From Sipunculus nudus (Eukaryota > Annelida > Sipuncula > Golfingiida > Sipunculidae), in NCBI GenBank assembly GCA_026874595.1, contig CM049318.1, forward strand, positions 25,129,956-25,193,955: a DNA stretch of 64,000 bases. The letters are read 5' to 3'. Under the pieces are notes generated by a model. The model saw nothing but the letters and a program-made list of their open reading frames with translations, did not search any database and was not told the origin of the DNA. The stretch's first letter is position 1. The number at the start of each line of letters is the position of its first letter. This document shows, one piece after another, positions 52,401-61,500 of this stretch. Made by a program: the position numbers and the translations under genes.

Positions 52401-52838
52401 GGACAGGAAGGTTTGGGCAGTTATGATAATGCGAGTAGTATAGCCACACAGCCCGCTATGAATACGACCGGTCACCGCACCATGACGACCCTTTCCCAGA
52501 CCTCAAGCGGAACACGAGAAGGAGATGTTGGCGGGAACGGTTGGACGGAAACCGGAAGTACAGCGCAGCCGACACAGTCAACGATGGTAAGATCACCAAG
52601 TGCAGTTGGCCCAGTAACTCCGACGGATAAAATAGCGGATATGGAGACGTACAAACAGCCTCCGGCGGAAGCTGCTGGGGCTGAATGGATTGGTGCTTCC
52701 GGTCTGGTACTTCTAGTGGTGTTTATCATAGTGCTTGTTTCCTTGGATTCACGAGTCATCGTCATGCACGTTGCTATGGGTTACCAGAACATCAAAGTAG
52801 GCTGTTCTTCAATTCGTACATACATTAAAAAGAAATAG
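38351..52838 (+). CDS. Transmembrane mucin-like receptor with three C-type lectin domains and an EGF-like module
   Basis: Nine exons: 38351-38441, 40337-40807, 41756-41935, 42940-43209, 44020-44214, 45301-45639, 48201-48407, 49503-49706, 51760-52838. They sum to 3036 nt (1011 residues plus TAG), and every junction is phase 1. Order: signal peptide (residues 1-25), unknown domain (31-187), CTLD1 (188-337), CTLD2 (338-480), Cys-rich EGF-like module (483-514), CTLD3 (516-652), twelve 17-residue Thr/Ser repeats (665-868), Ser/Thr-rich stalk, transmembrane helix (964-981), 30-residue cytoplasmic tail. None of the lectin domains shows EPN, QPD or WND, so classical calcium-dependent sugar binding is doubtful. 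The ATG at 38351 is chosen for its AACCATGG context and the hydrophobic stretch after it; in-frame ATGs at 38303 and 38309 would put a charged leader in front. A cell-surface recognition role is inferred from the architecture. Confidence 0.85.
40337..40807 (+). CDS. Lectin/mucin gene exon 2: N-terminal domain of unknown type
   Basis: A 471-nt exon encodes residues 31-187 as one 1-1 module. It contains paired cysteines and N-glycosylation sequons (LNVTV, MNCSN) and reads like a secreted beta-rich domain, for example FGFQVCNTQPVTNPDRWLNI. I do not recognise the family. Confidence 0.75.
41756..43209 (+). CDS. Lectin/mucin gene exons 3-4: C-type lectin domain 1
   Basis: Exon 41756-41935 gives LPCPAYFTHFPELGSCYKLP and the ETCNDQGGYPILLQTPMEM helix region. 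Exon 42940-43209 gives VYWTGG, TWVAVNE, then DCVQVDAG and LMCEQQ. The CTLD cysteine pattern is present. The usual EPN/QPD loop is replaced by IDPDLWDAAD, and no WND is seen. Confidence 0.8.
43259..43310. repeat. (TA)n microsatellite in lectin/mucin intron 4
   Basis: An almost pure TA run, slightly interrupted (TATATAAATATATATATATA). Confidence 0.9.
43500..43755 (-). mobile_element. tRNA-derived SINE with clear A and B boxes
   Basis: Read on the minus strand, it starts GGCTTCTGTGGCTCAGAGGT followed by AGAGTAC (A box) and has GAGTTTGAATCTC (B box). Next come GAGCACTCTGCAGGC and the core TATGACCCAGCAATGG. It is the best-preserved head of the four copies in the window. Confidence 0.75.
44020..45639 (+). 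CDS. Lectin/mucin gene exons 5-6: C-type lectin domain 2 plus EGF-like module
   Basis: Exon 44020-44214 encodes the first CTLD half (YVLGSCYFINTTAVTMDEAA, FCNSTHGAHLLEVESVEEF). Exon 45301-45639 encodes GFWNGAKASAAGYSWEDG, LCVAYVDN and VICEKE. It then gives an eight-cysteine EGF-like segment at 45543-45638 (CMNGGTC, CLCGPGFTGEKC). Fusing CTLD and EGF in one exon is a feature of this gene. Confidence 0.82.
44740..44990 (+). repeat. Tandem repeat of about 65 bp, four copies
   Basis: Units share CCATTAGTTGTTACCCT, CCAACTAATTCCA.CTAACCC and ATTCAAA. Copies start near 44751, 44816, 44865 and 44930. Lies in lectin/mucin intron 5. Confidence 0.7.
46185..46990 (-). mobile_element. Solo LTR with 4-bp target duplication
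   Basis: 806 bp starting TGTTACGG and ending CTGTAACA, bounded on both sides by GTAT (46181-46184 and 46991-46994). TG..CA ends plus a 4-bp duplication fit an LTR retrotransposon remnant. On the minus strand a polyadenylation-type AATAAA lies near the end. No internal genes. Lies in lectin/mucin intron 6. Confidence 0.6.
47040..47340 (+). repeat. Dispersed repeat family Y, copy 2
   Basis: Partner of 15119-15425, with blocks GCAAAACGCCATTTGCA, TCTGACTTGCTG, CTCCAAAGGATTAC and GGCCCCTTTAAA. Confidence 0.55.
48201..49706 (+). CDS. Lectin/mucin gene exons 7-8: C-type lectin domain 3
   Basis: Exon 48201-48407 encodes LPCPDGFTFLQNTSSCVMVS and WSKARDACVALNASLVTIES. Exon 49503-49706 encodes LVWTGGYVNQEQVIW, TYTNWATGEPSSNSYC and GRCGVTLKYLCE. 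The motif positions read EPS and WSGGRC in place of EPN and WND. The intron splits this domain at the same place as in CTLD1 and CTLD2. Confidence 0.82.
48688..48802. repeat. Repeat terminus with 13-bp inverted repeat
   Basis: GTGGTATAGCCGTGTTAGTC followed by TGTAGTTGAAGCGAAAG. CGAAAGTTAAGAT (48720-48732) is inverted at 48790-48802. The TAGCCGTGTTAGTCTGTA tail recalls sequence I associate with Penelope-like elements; this is from memory and weak. Confidence 0.4.
48803..48905 (-). repeat. (TA)n microsatellite followed by a tRNA-like B-box fragment
   Basis: TA run to about 48859. Then, on the minus strand, GATATGGGTTCGAATCCCGA carries a perfect T-arm-like B box. The rest does not fold into a full tRNA. 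Confidence 0.45.
49198..49361 (-). repeat. Dispersed repeat 'acagtaaaacctt...gtcgttaggg'
   Basis: ACAGTAAAACCTTACAATAA, GACCGACATTGGGACC and GTAGTCGTTAGGG resemble the repeat at 32595-32756 read in reverse. Class unknown. Confidence 0.4.
49374..49424. repeat. (TA)n microsatellite 78 bp before lectin/mucin exon 8
   Basis: An uninterrupted TA run of about 50 bp. Confidence 0.9.
50450..50870 (-). repeat. Dispersed repeat family X, copy 3 (inverted)
   Basis: Reverse complement of blocks in copies 1 and 2: AAAGCATGTTGAA, AACAGTGGACCGGGC, CCGGTCACGCGGCCTTGTTA and GAGACCGTG. Lies in lectin/mucin intron 8. Confidence 0.6.
51760..52838 (+). CDS. Lectin/mucin gene exon 9: mucin repeats, transmembrane helix, tail
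   Basis: Terminal exon of 1079 nt. It encodes NVPVTTTEVAM, twelve 17-residue repeats, a Ser/Thr/Gly/Pro-rich stalk, the hydrophobic helix GASGLVLLVVFIIVLVSL (52692-52745) and a tail ending SIRTYIKKK-stop. A GTAGGC at 52797 inside the tail could be an alternative donor giving a different cytoplasmic end. An AATAAA signal lies at about 52970. Confidence 0.8.
51795..52406 (+). repeat. 51-bp coding minisatellite, 12 copies (17-residue mucin repeat)
   Basis: Unit protein QTATESLRSELTNGTSV. Nine copies (51795-52253) are nearly identical and the last three are diverged. Most intact units keep an N-G-T, N-G-S or N-A-T sequon and several Thr/Ser residues, suggesting a heavily glycosylated stalk. The high identity points to recent expansion or homogenisation, and copy number probably varies between individuals. 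Confidence 0.93.
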
Positions 52839-53059
52839 AGCAAAATGAAAGCTACTGATTACTTTTAAGAATTTTTATATGTTATTTGTTGTGATGTTTT
52901 TGGTTTTTGTGTTACTTACGGACAAAGCCAATTTCGCTCATTTGTTCATATTTGTCATTACCTGAAAATAATAAATACTTTATTTTGATCATATGTCTAC
53001 CTTAATGAATAACTGTATGAACATAAATTAATGCATTCGAATTATGTATCATATTTTCA

Positions 53060-53290
53060 AAATTGACCTTTTCCGCCTCAACAGCGCCACCTATCGAATA
53101 AGACTGAGTGCTCGGGTCCTTAATCTTAACTAGAAGCATAAGGTAGACACTTTACTTTGAGATAAACAACTTATCTGGTCTATTATCTATCTGGTCTATA
53201 ATTATCTATCTGTTTAAGATAAAGGACCCGAGCACCCAGTGTCTGTAATATCCGGCAGATGGCGCTATTGAGGTGGAAAAGGTTCAAAAT
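53060..53290. repeat. Long imperfect inverted repeat (arms about 70 bp) after the lectin/mucin gene
   Basis: Left arm 53064-53133 (GACCTTTTCCGCCTCAACAG, GTGCTCGGGTCCTTAATCTT) pairs with right arm 53213-53286 (AAGATAAAGGACCCGAGCAC, GAGGTGGAAAAGGTTC). The loop is about 80 bp. It looks like a foldback or MITE copy; a related AGTGCCATCTATCGGAAA fragment is near 54283. Confidence 0.75.
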
Positions 53291-54455
53291 AAGGTATATA
53301 TCCACCTTATCTCTCACGGCGAGGTTCCCGTCGGAGACTCTTGTTTGACTTGACATAATACGTAATACTGGCTCCTTTGACCCGAGCACTGCACACGATT
53401 ATTTACGCGCAGTGCGCATGCTCTTGCATTTTTTCTATTGCTACTTTTAATGCTGTATCTGCACTGTAATGTAAATGATGCGTGGTCTTACTGGTACGCT
53501 TCACTGATTGGCTTTGCTAGCACACAGCTGAATTGTAAATAATAAAGTAAAATCCATTATGATGATTATTTATGTCACATTCACCTGAAAAAAACGCATA
53601 TAGTCGGCCATGATATCGAATATTGGAAATTGCATCTCTGTTATGACAGAACAATGTGTATGGTATGCTAAATTTCAGCGTCACAAAAATTTGTTTCTTA
53701 ACCAGTGCGTTTTTATTTTTATTGAAGAGATGGTAAGCAGATATTTGTTATTTACGCTGATATTTATTATATATTCGTGTTTTGTGATTGGATTTTGGTT
53801 TTTGGCATTTTTATCAATAATAAATAGTGTTTTACCTCTAAGTGTTCATACTTTTATATTATCTTTGTATTTTTATACCTTTTAGTTCAAATGCTTAGAA
53901 TGATATGCTTTTATTTAGTCTTCTGGAATCAAATTATTTCCAATAAAAGATGTAGTTCTGCATTCTGCAAGTTCAGCAAGTTTAGCTGACCAGTACCTTG
54001 TATGTTGTAACTTGACAAACTGGGGGAGAAAGATTAGTTTACAAAATACGAGGCGGACGGCCTTAATCCATTCGTTATTTTCAAGGACAGCAATACCACG
54101 AAATCCAGGGACCCAGCCATTTTTCAAAATACTTTCAATTAAAAAGTGTCCAGGATTAAAAGGTTTTAATTAACATTCCATGGCACCAACTTTGAACACT
54201 ATCTTCCGTGCAGGGTTTACGTCCCCATATCGGACTTTTTTTTTTCATTTCCCATAAATCGTGAGGTATTTGGCTACCGCAGTGCCATCTATCGGAAATG
54301 ACGAAAGTGTATCTTAACTCGGCTGAATGCTGTATGGTGATTGTTGAACATGGCCTCGCTCACGTTGTGTGTTTGTGTGCATGCGTATGTGTGTTTCGGT
54401 TGGGACGGGACCAGATACATTGGTGGATAATTCAGCATGTGGCTATCAATATACG

Positions 54456-54640
54456 AATATGAATGACCTTGACACCTTTTCAAGATCACAGTTGCGATCA
54501 TGCTAAAATGATGTTAACACAATAACTGGAAAGCACTTGATGGACACAGTCACCAGATTTACAGCATTGATACACCTTATGAAAGGCTCGGTCAAGTCTG
54601 AATATTTTAATGACTTTTCACGTCTCTGTCTGGCCAATAA
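54456..54640 (+). repeat. Dispersed 'gaccttgac' repeat, left copy
   Basis: GAATATGAATGACCTTGACA ... TTTTCAAGATCACAGTTGCG ... GGTCAAGTCTGAA matches 55888-56080. Confidence 0.65.
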
Positions 54641-54689
54641 GACTGTAGTGATGATTTTTAAAAACTTGTTAAATACATAGAAAGGTCTC

Positions 54690-55887
54690 CCATATGCTTT
54701 GGCACACTCCTGATATTCATGTGAAATAAAGAGACTATAGCTCGAACAGAACTTAAGGACGTTACTTGTGGTGTCCCTCCAGGTTCAATATTGGGACCTT
54801 TGCTCTTTTTGTTATAACGTTTATGGTATGGTTAATATTTCAACTATATTGTTTCCAATATCATTTGCATATTATACATATATATTTGTCAATGGAAAAA
54901 GCTAAACTGACATAGCAAACATTTTAAATAATGAATTATCTAAATTGGTTGTATGGCTTATTGTAAATAAGTTATCTTTGAATATTGATAAAACACACGT
55001 CATGGAATTTAAGAAATCTTAAAAAATTGCTGGAGTTAAAAGGAAACATTAAATATTTACAATCAATATCCCACTATAACAAGTATCAAAAACTAGATTT
55101 TCAGGTGTTATTTTGGATGATAAATTAAACTGAAATGATCAGATTAAGATGTTACGAAATAAAATTCCTATAGTATTAGGAGGTATATGTAAAGCTCGTA
55201 AAGTGAGACCTAATGCTTGCATGGTTTCATTGTATAATTGTTTAACATTTCCATACCCTATATATTGTAATGAAGTTTCGGGATCTGCTAAAAGCACGAT
55301 CTTGATATGTTAATTAAACATCATAAAAGAGCTGTAAGAATAATCATTTCAGCACCTTATCGAGCACAATCTGATATATCATTTCAGCCATTGAATATTC
55401 TTGAGTTACCAAAGATTTATGCTCTGTGTTCTTCTTTACATGTTAAATTTTAACAAAGTTCTCCTATCGTCCATTTTAAATAATTTATTTTCAGGATATA
55501 CTAATGTTTATAATACCAAACAATGTAAACATCTAAATGTACTAGTCAGCAAAGGCACAGCAATGTACAGAACTATCCGTTTTAAAGGTGTTAATTTATA
55601 GAACACTTACAGAACAATATTTGACAAAACCATGTCTATATCTACGTCTTTAAGAAAAATGTTTAACAGTATAAAATGTCTCGCAATATATTTTCCATTT
55701 ACTGCACAATATTTCCTGTTTGCTCTGATTAATAAATGTACTGTAATTAGTAAAGGGGCGTGTACCTCTTTAAGGTCGAGCCCCCTTTTATCGATGGCAT
55801 AAAATGTATATTTTTTGGTGAAATATCAGAATGTTTTGAAGTATGTTTCTACTTGTATTATGCCATTGTCAATAAAGTTCAAGTTAA
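54690..55887 (+). pseudogene. Dead non-LTR retrotransposon (LINE) reverse-transcriptase fragment
   Basis: Around 54765-54812 the translation reads TCGVPPGSILGPLLFLL, a reverse-transcriptase motif. Broken frames follow with NKLSLNIDKTHVMEFKKS, FSGVILDDKLN and LNILELPKIYALCSSL. Several stops and frameshifts show it is inactive. The 3' end AATAAAGTTCAAGTTAAAG at about 55870-55888 suggests the natural LINE tail. It probably belongs to a Jockey/CR1-like clade. Confidence 0.75.
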
Positions 55888-56080
55888 AGAAAATATGGAT
55901 GACCTTGACCCATTTTTCAGGGTCACAGTGGTGATAATGATATTAACGCAATAACTTGAAAAAAAATTGAGGTATGGTCACCAAACTTTCAGCATTCATA
56001 CACCTCATAAAGGGCAAGGTCAAGTCTGAATGTGGGTGACCTTGATGCAATTTTCAAGGTCACAGAGGCAATCTTGGTCG
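55888..56080 (+). repeat. Dispersed 'gaccttgac' repeat, right copy
   Basis: GGATGACCTTGACCCATTTT ... AGGGTCACAGTGGTGATAAT ... GGCAAGGTCAAGTCTGAATG. It pairs with the copy at 54456, so the LINE fragment sits between two copies. Confidence 0.65.
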
Positions 56081-56486
56081 GCCTAGATTACAAAATATCC
56101 CTTGAATTGATATCAAAATAGTCTCAAAGGATTAATCCTTATAATTATCTTTATAAAAACTAAAGATCAACTGCACATCTAAATTATTCTGTTAACTGTT
56201 GTCCGTTTATACATGCTGTATATGCACTTTGGCGGCCCCAAATGACATCAACCTCAAGCGCAGTGCATATATGGACGGTTATAGATAAAATTCTGTGTGG
56301 AGACAGGAGAATGATACGCCTCGGGTATATATATCATACAAGGTGGCTACACATGCAGTGTGAACTACGAACTCTGACCTTTCGCCACCTCCGTATTTTT
56401 ATGTAGCTCCACACCAGGGAGAGAGGCTGTGTGTGGGTGTGTATCTAGAAGCCAAAATCCGCGGACATTAACTGTCAGGCGTCAAT

Positions 56487-56527
56487 ATGTCAGCCAGTGA
56501 GAAAGGAAAGATTGCTGTAATTGGCAG
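56487..56527 (+). CDS. CRYL1: CRYL1-like exon 1 (start codon)
   Basis: ATG in the context GTCAATATGT opens a 41-nt coding part ending in phase 2 at GTGAGA. It supplies the first strand of the NAD-binding fold, IAVIG. No in-frame start with better context was seen just upstream. Confidence 0.8.
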
Positions 56528-58518
56528 GTGAGAGAACACGTGTATTCAGTTATTAACCATGCAGGCGCAGACCTACACGTAACATACGTAATAAACAACA
56601 CCACACGGTCAGTCACGGTGCCCAACCTGAACCCTTGTGAATGTATGGACATTTGCAGTCAAAGATGATACTGTTATTTCTGCCGATTTATTTACTGGGG
56701 AAAAAAGTGCAATGTACTATATCAGAACACCCATGTCTATGTTAAAATTAGTTATTCAGGTTTTCCAGAGCATTAGTCTATCTCGGGTGATAATTATTGT
56801 GGTATAATACTAAATATCAGGATACGAATCCGAGACGTAAAAAGGGGAGGGTCCAACACATGAAGACAAATAAGTAAGCCTTAGCAAAACGATCATCTGG
56901 TCTGGAAATTCGGGAGGGGAGGTTTGGTCTAAAGATTGGGTTAAAACCCCAAAAAAGTTTGTTGTGGCGTCAAAGTATCACGAGGGGTTGGGGGAGGGGG
57001 GGGGGGGGAGGGGGGGGGGGGGTTGTGCAGACCCCCTGGACCCCTAGAGCTAATCTGGATCCGCTACTGCATTTAAATTACAATAATATTGTAGCAACAC
57101 ATTATCAATGCATGCTATATTGTCAATATAGCATGCATTGATAATTATCTGCTCTTCAAATAGAAATACTGGTCGTGCTATTAGAGAGTTTCATAGGCCC
57201 CAGGCCAAGCTGCGTCTTTGTTAGAATACCACATTGCCCGTACCATACAAACATATTGATGTAGTTGTTATAGTTCATATTGATCAGATGCTAGTCATTT
57301 TTATCACAACGATCACCAGACATCTTTAGTGTATCAGTCACGAGTCATGGATTTTATCATTGAGGTTGATAATAACACTAAGGCCTACACATATGTACAT
57401 ATCCATTCGTGTGCATATAGGTTTGTTAATCATCATACGTGGCTTACTTTCCAGGCGAACATTATGATGTTACATATTTTGCCTCGGAAGTTAAAGGCTA
57501 GCTATTAACATTGATCCTAGGTGTGTTAACCTCTCAAACTGACAATTCTTGCAATAGACACGTACCAGAAGGTATGCTACATCAGGATAATTACACAACA
57601 CACACACACAACCAAAGAACAAATTTTCTCTATTCACCAACATGTGTACAGCAGTATACGAACCCGTCTGTATTTTCGAAATACACAAAAAATATCTATA
57701 ACTGGAACTATACATAAATAACATGCTGGAGTCAGTATAAAAGAACAGGGCGCATATATAAGAACATGCCTGTCATTTATGTATGTATATGTGTGTGCGT
57801 GTGTTTTCATTGCAAAGATGCCTCTTTATAAACCATATGTAACAACAATAGGGCACACCATTACACGTGAACACGGGGACATTAACATTTTATACACTAG
57901 TGCATATCTTAAATGCAATCCAACTGCCAGTGAGATCTATATATCAGTGACTTCGCTGCCGCTCTGTATCAGATTTAAACTTTCGCGTATCATATGTTAA
58001 CGACTGACTGAGCCTGGTAAGATGAAGTGATGAGTGTCACTCCCATCGATTTAATTGCCAAGTTTTTGATGAAGTTACCTACTTAAGAGGTAATATTTAG
58101 AAACAATGTTTTCTATTTCAATGAACTTATTAGCAAAAATAAAAATGATTTTTTACATCTTAAAATGACTGTGTGAAATAGCAATAAAATGTTATTTTGG
58201 TTTAATGAACAATAAAATGTTCATATATCAAATAAAATTGACATTAATGCATAGAGAACGGCCATCTAAAAATTATTTAATTTTATTAAACATGTTATTT
58301 CTTCTCGACGCACACTCTGGAAAAAAGTCTCATGTTTGTTTTCTTGAAATTACTATTCGGTTTTATTGACATATTGAATATATTTATAATGCAATTATCT
58401 AAAGTTCCAATCAGCTCAATACTATTTTCCTTTGGGCCCTGTATGCCAATTCATATTTATCATACCTTTCTTCAATGGAAGAGAATATTAAATTATATAT
58501 ATACATATATATATATAT

Positions 58519-58574
<56 letters not shown>

Positions 58575-61500
58575 GTATTGGAGTAATTATATACAGTGTT
58601 TACTTATTTTATTTATGTATAATTCAGCGGCCTGATTGGCCGAAGTTGGGCCATGGTCTTTGTGAGCGGTGGGTACTCGGTCACACTTTACGACATCGAA
58701 GAAAAGCAGACGACAGACGCCAAGATCCAAATACGGCAACAGCTGGACCAATTGGAAAAAGATGGTTTCTTGCGCGGTAAAACGTCGACGTCAGAACAGT
58801 TCTCACTGGTGTCCGTGTCTAACGACCTGTCTGAGACTGTTACCGGGGCAACGTATATTCAAGTATGTGGTTACATTTCAAGCTAACATATTCTGAAATA
58901 CATTATAACACGATACAACACATTTGTCTGTAGAGGATTTTTAGTATAGATTTGGCACTGGCCGAGTCTATTTTATGACTGGAAACTTTTTTTTAGCATA
59001 GCTTGCCAATTAAAATACGAGATATTGTGGGTTGTTAACGGGCTCTCGATCCTTGTCGACACTCACAACTCTATATACAATGACGTCAACCACAGGAAAA
59101 TCCAGTGACTAAAAAAGGACCTCAGGATAAGCTTAGCACGACTGACATTTTATCAGACTAAAATATTCGGGAAAGAGTATTACAGAAAATAAAAGTGGAA
59201 TTTCTAGATTCGAGTACAGTACAGTCCATAACATCACAGTTGCACCAGCCAATTATACCTGCGGGGCCCTGGCCAAGTCTCTGTTCTGGGTACAATCCTC
59301 CAGTAACATTTGAGGTCGTGGAACACGTTGACTTGGCCTACAAGGCTTGACTAAGAATATTGCACCTTAATGTTTTGTAAAGATTTTACATGAAAAGTAA
59401 ATTGCCATGATTGACTTTATATTCATTGTCACGATAAAATGTGATCTAATACGAGACATACCTACAGACACCAACCATTATTCCACACGTTCAAGCGAAA
59501 TCAGTAACTGTATCTTTCCTAAACCTGGAATCGAATCCTTTAAGGTTGCTTCATTATATGCAGGCAGCGACCTCTGGAATGCCCTACCCTCTCAACATCA
59601 AGTGCATGCCTCCCAAATTTACATGGTTTAAAAAAGTATCGTGTTCAGGTAGGGGTGAAACGGGTACAAAGTTTTGGATTCGAGTACCCAATAGGCATTA
59701 CCCGACTCGGACTCGAGTACTTGTTACCATGGAAACGCTGTAAAGATAAAACGGACATATGTTTACCGATTCAAAACATGCATAAATTTGACTTCGTGAC
59801 GGCTTAACTTTATCCCAACTGGTTTCTTTGTAGCAAAATGAACGAAATGTTATAACAAGACCTCTGTTAATTAGACTAGTATGTGTTAAGAGCCCTAGGC
59901 CAGGCTAGGATAATGAATAAATAGGCATACGGACTGCCCGTAAATTTGCAGATATATTCAGACATGCATGTACATAATCGAGTACTCGGTAAGTATTTCC
60001 CGGACTCGAGTACTCGTGTACTCCTTTCAGCCTTATGTTCATACCTCACCAGTCTTGCCGTGGTATCTTAGCTTCTTTTACTGTGCAAAGTTATTTTATC
60101 TGGCTTAGTCGTCTGCTTGTCGCTATCTTATCCCTCTTAGTACCGAAATGTACATGATAACCTAATGATTTTAAACTATAATCTATCATTTAGTATTAGT
60201 TTGCCAGTCTTATTTATCATTTATATTTATTGTTACTTGTATATTTATTTATTGTCATGTTTATGATAAATTTCTTGTATTTTGTACCCTGCTTACAACA
60301 GAAGTGTTCTTCTGGTGCAGGCTACCCCCTGCGGGATGTTGTAATAAATACGTATACCTCAACAGGAGTGCGTACCAGAGATAAAGGACCTGAAAGAGAA
60401 AGTGTTCAAGCAGTTAGGAGACTTGGCAACAGATGGCGTTGTCCTCGCCAGCTCCAGCAGCGCCATGCCCGCCTCCACGTTCACCGAATCCATGGCGAGG
60501 AAAGAACAGGCATTGATTTGTCATCCGGTGAGCGCCTTATGTATCTACATTTACAGTGCATTTTCTTATTATCATGTTATGAATAATTTTTTGTCTGAAG
60601 TTGTAGCTAACTGAAACTATTGTATAAACGTTATTTTGAAGGTAACAGCCTAAGAGAAGTCCGTTTTTCTTAGATTTTTTGGTATGGTATTCCCGGAGTT
60701 GATATATATCTAAAAGAATGTGAAAATCCTTTGTAGCAATGTTTGTGGGTAAATTGGAAATTGACCAGACTCTGATAAAAAGTTCGACATTTCGATATTT
60801 TACACCTTATTGGTCAGAGGAAATTCGTTGAAACATTTAGTATTCACACCGGTAAACATGATATGATCTTTCACAGTTAATTGAAATATTTGTAAACCCA
60901 GGACAATAATATTAATAGGAAAATAAATAAAGATGTTTGCAAGTTGTCTGTTGGGCCCTGGCCAATACGTGTTCAGCTGTCAACATTTTAACCCTTCAAA
61001 AAATGTGTAAATTTCCCTCCACGGTAATATTTGTAAGATAACTCTATAGAAATCTGTATATAAATCTGACTCCACGATAAATCTACAAACTTTGTTTGCT
61101 TCCATTTATTCGGCCCATATTCCAAGGTTCATTCGTGCATAAGCGACTGTAAATCCGGTTCATGTTTCGGATTCACAACATCTAATCGATTGTGCCCTGA
61201 AAATTCATGATATTCCGTTTTTTAAAGATTGCTTAAGTTATATTGTGAAAAATCACACACACGGACTGGGATAAACGCAAACCCTTCCTGGTGGAGCCAA
61301 CGAATAATTTACAGTAACCTATGGGTCGTTTTGGTCCATTTTCCTCTGTAATGTTTAATGGGATAAAAACAGCAGGAGACGCGATGCTTTTCGTAGATTA
61401 TTCGATTTTCAAGATGTGTTTTCGTTGAGAAAGACTCGGTCGCTCACCCTCTGCCCCCCCCCCCCCCCCATTAAAACCGTCCCCGTATTTCTATCATTCA

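Noticed and set aside
51795-52406. CRISPR-like regular repeat array
   Set aside because: Repeats are contiguous without unique spacers and lie in a coding exon of a eukaryotic gene.
53610-53885. A 91-residue hydrophobic frame
   Set aside because: Very AT-rich with Phe/Ile/Leu bias expected by chance; no homologous motif and no splice context.
58332-58780. Frames of 84-101 residues with long Tyr-Ile runs
   Set aside because: They are translations of the TA/CA microsatellite running into CRYL1-like exon 2 in wrong frames.
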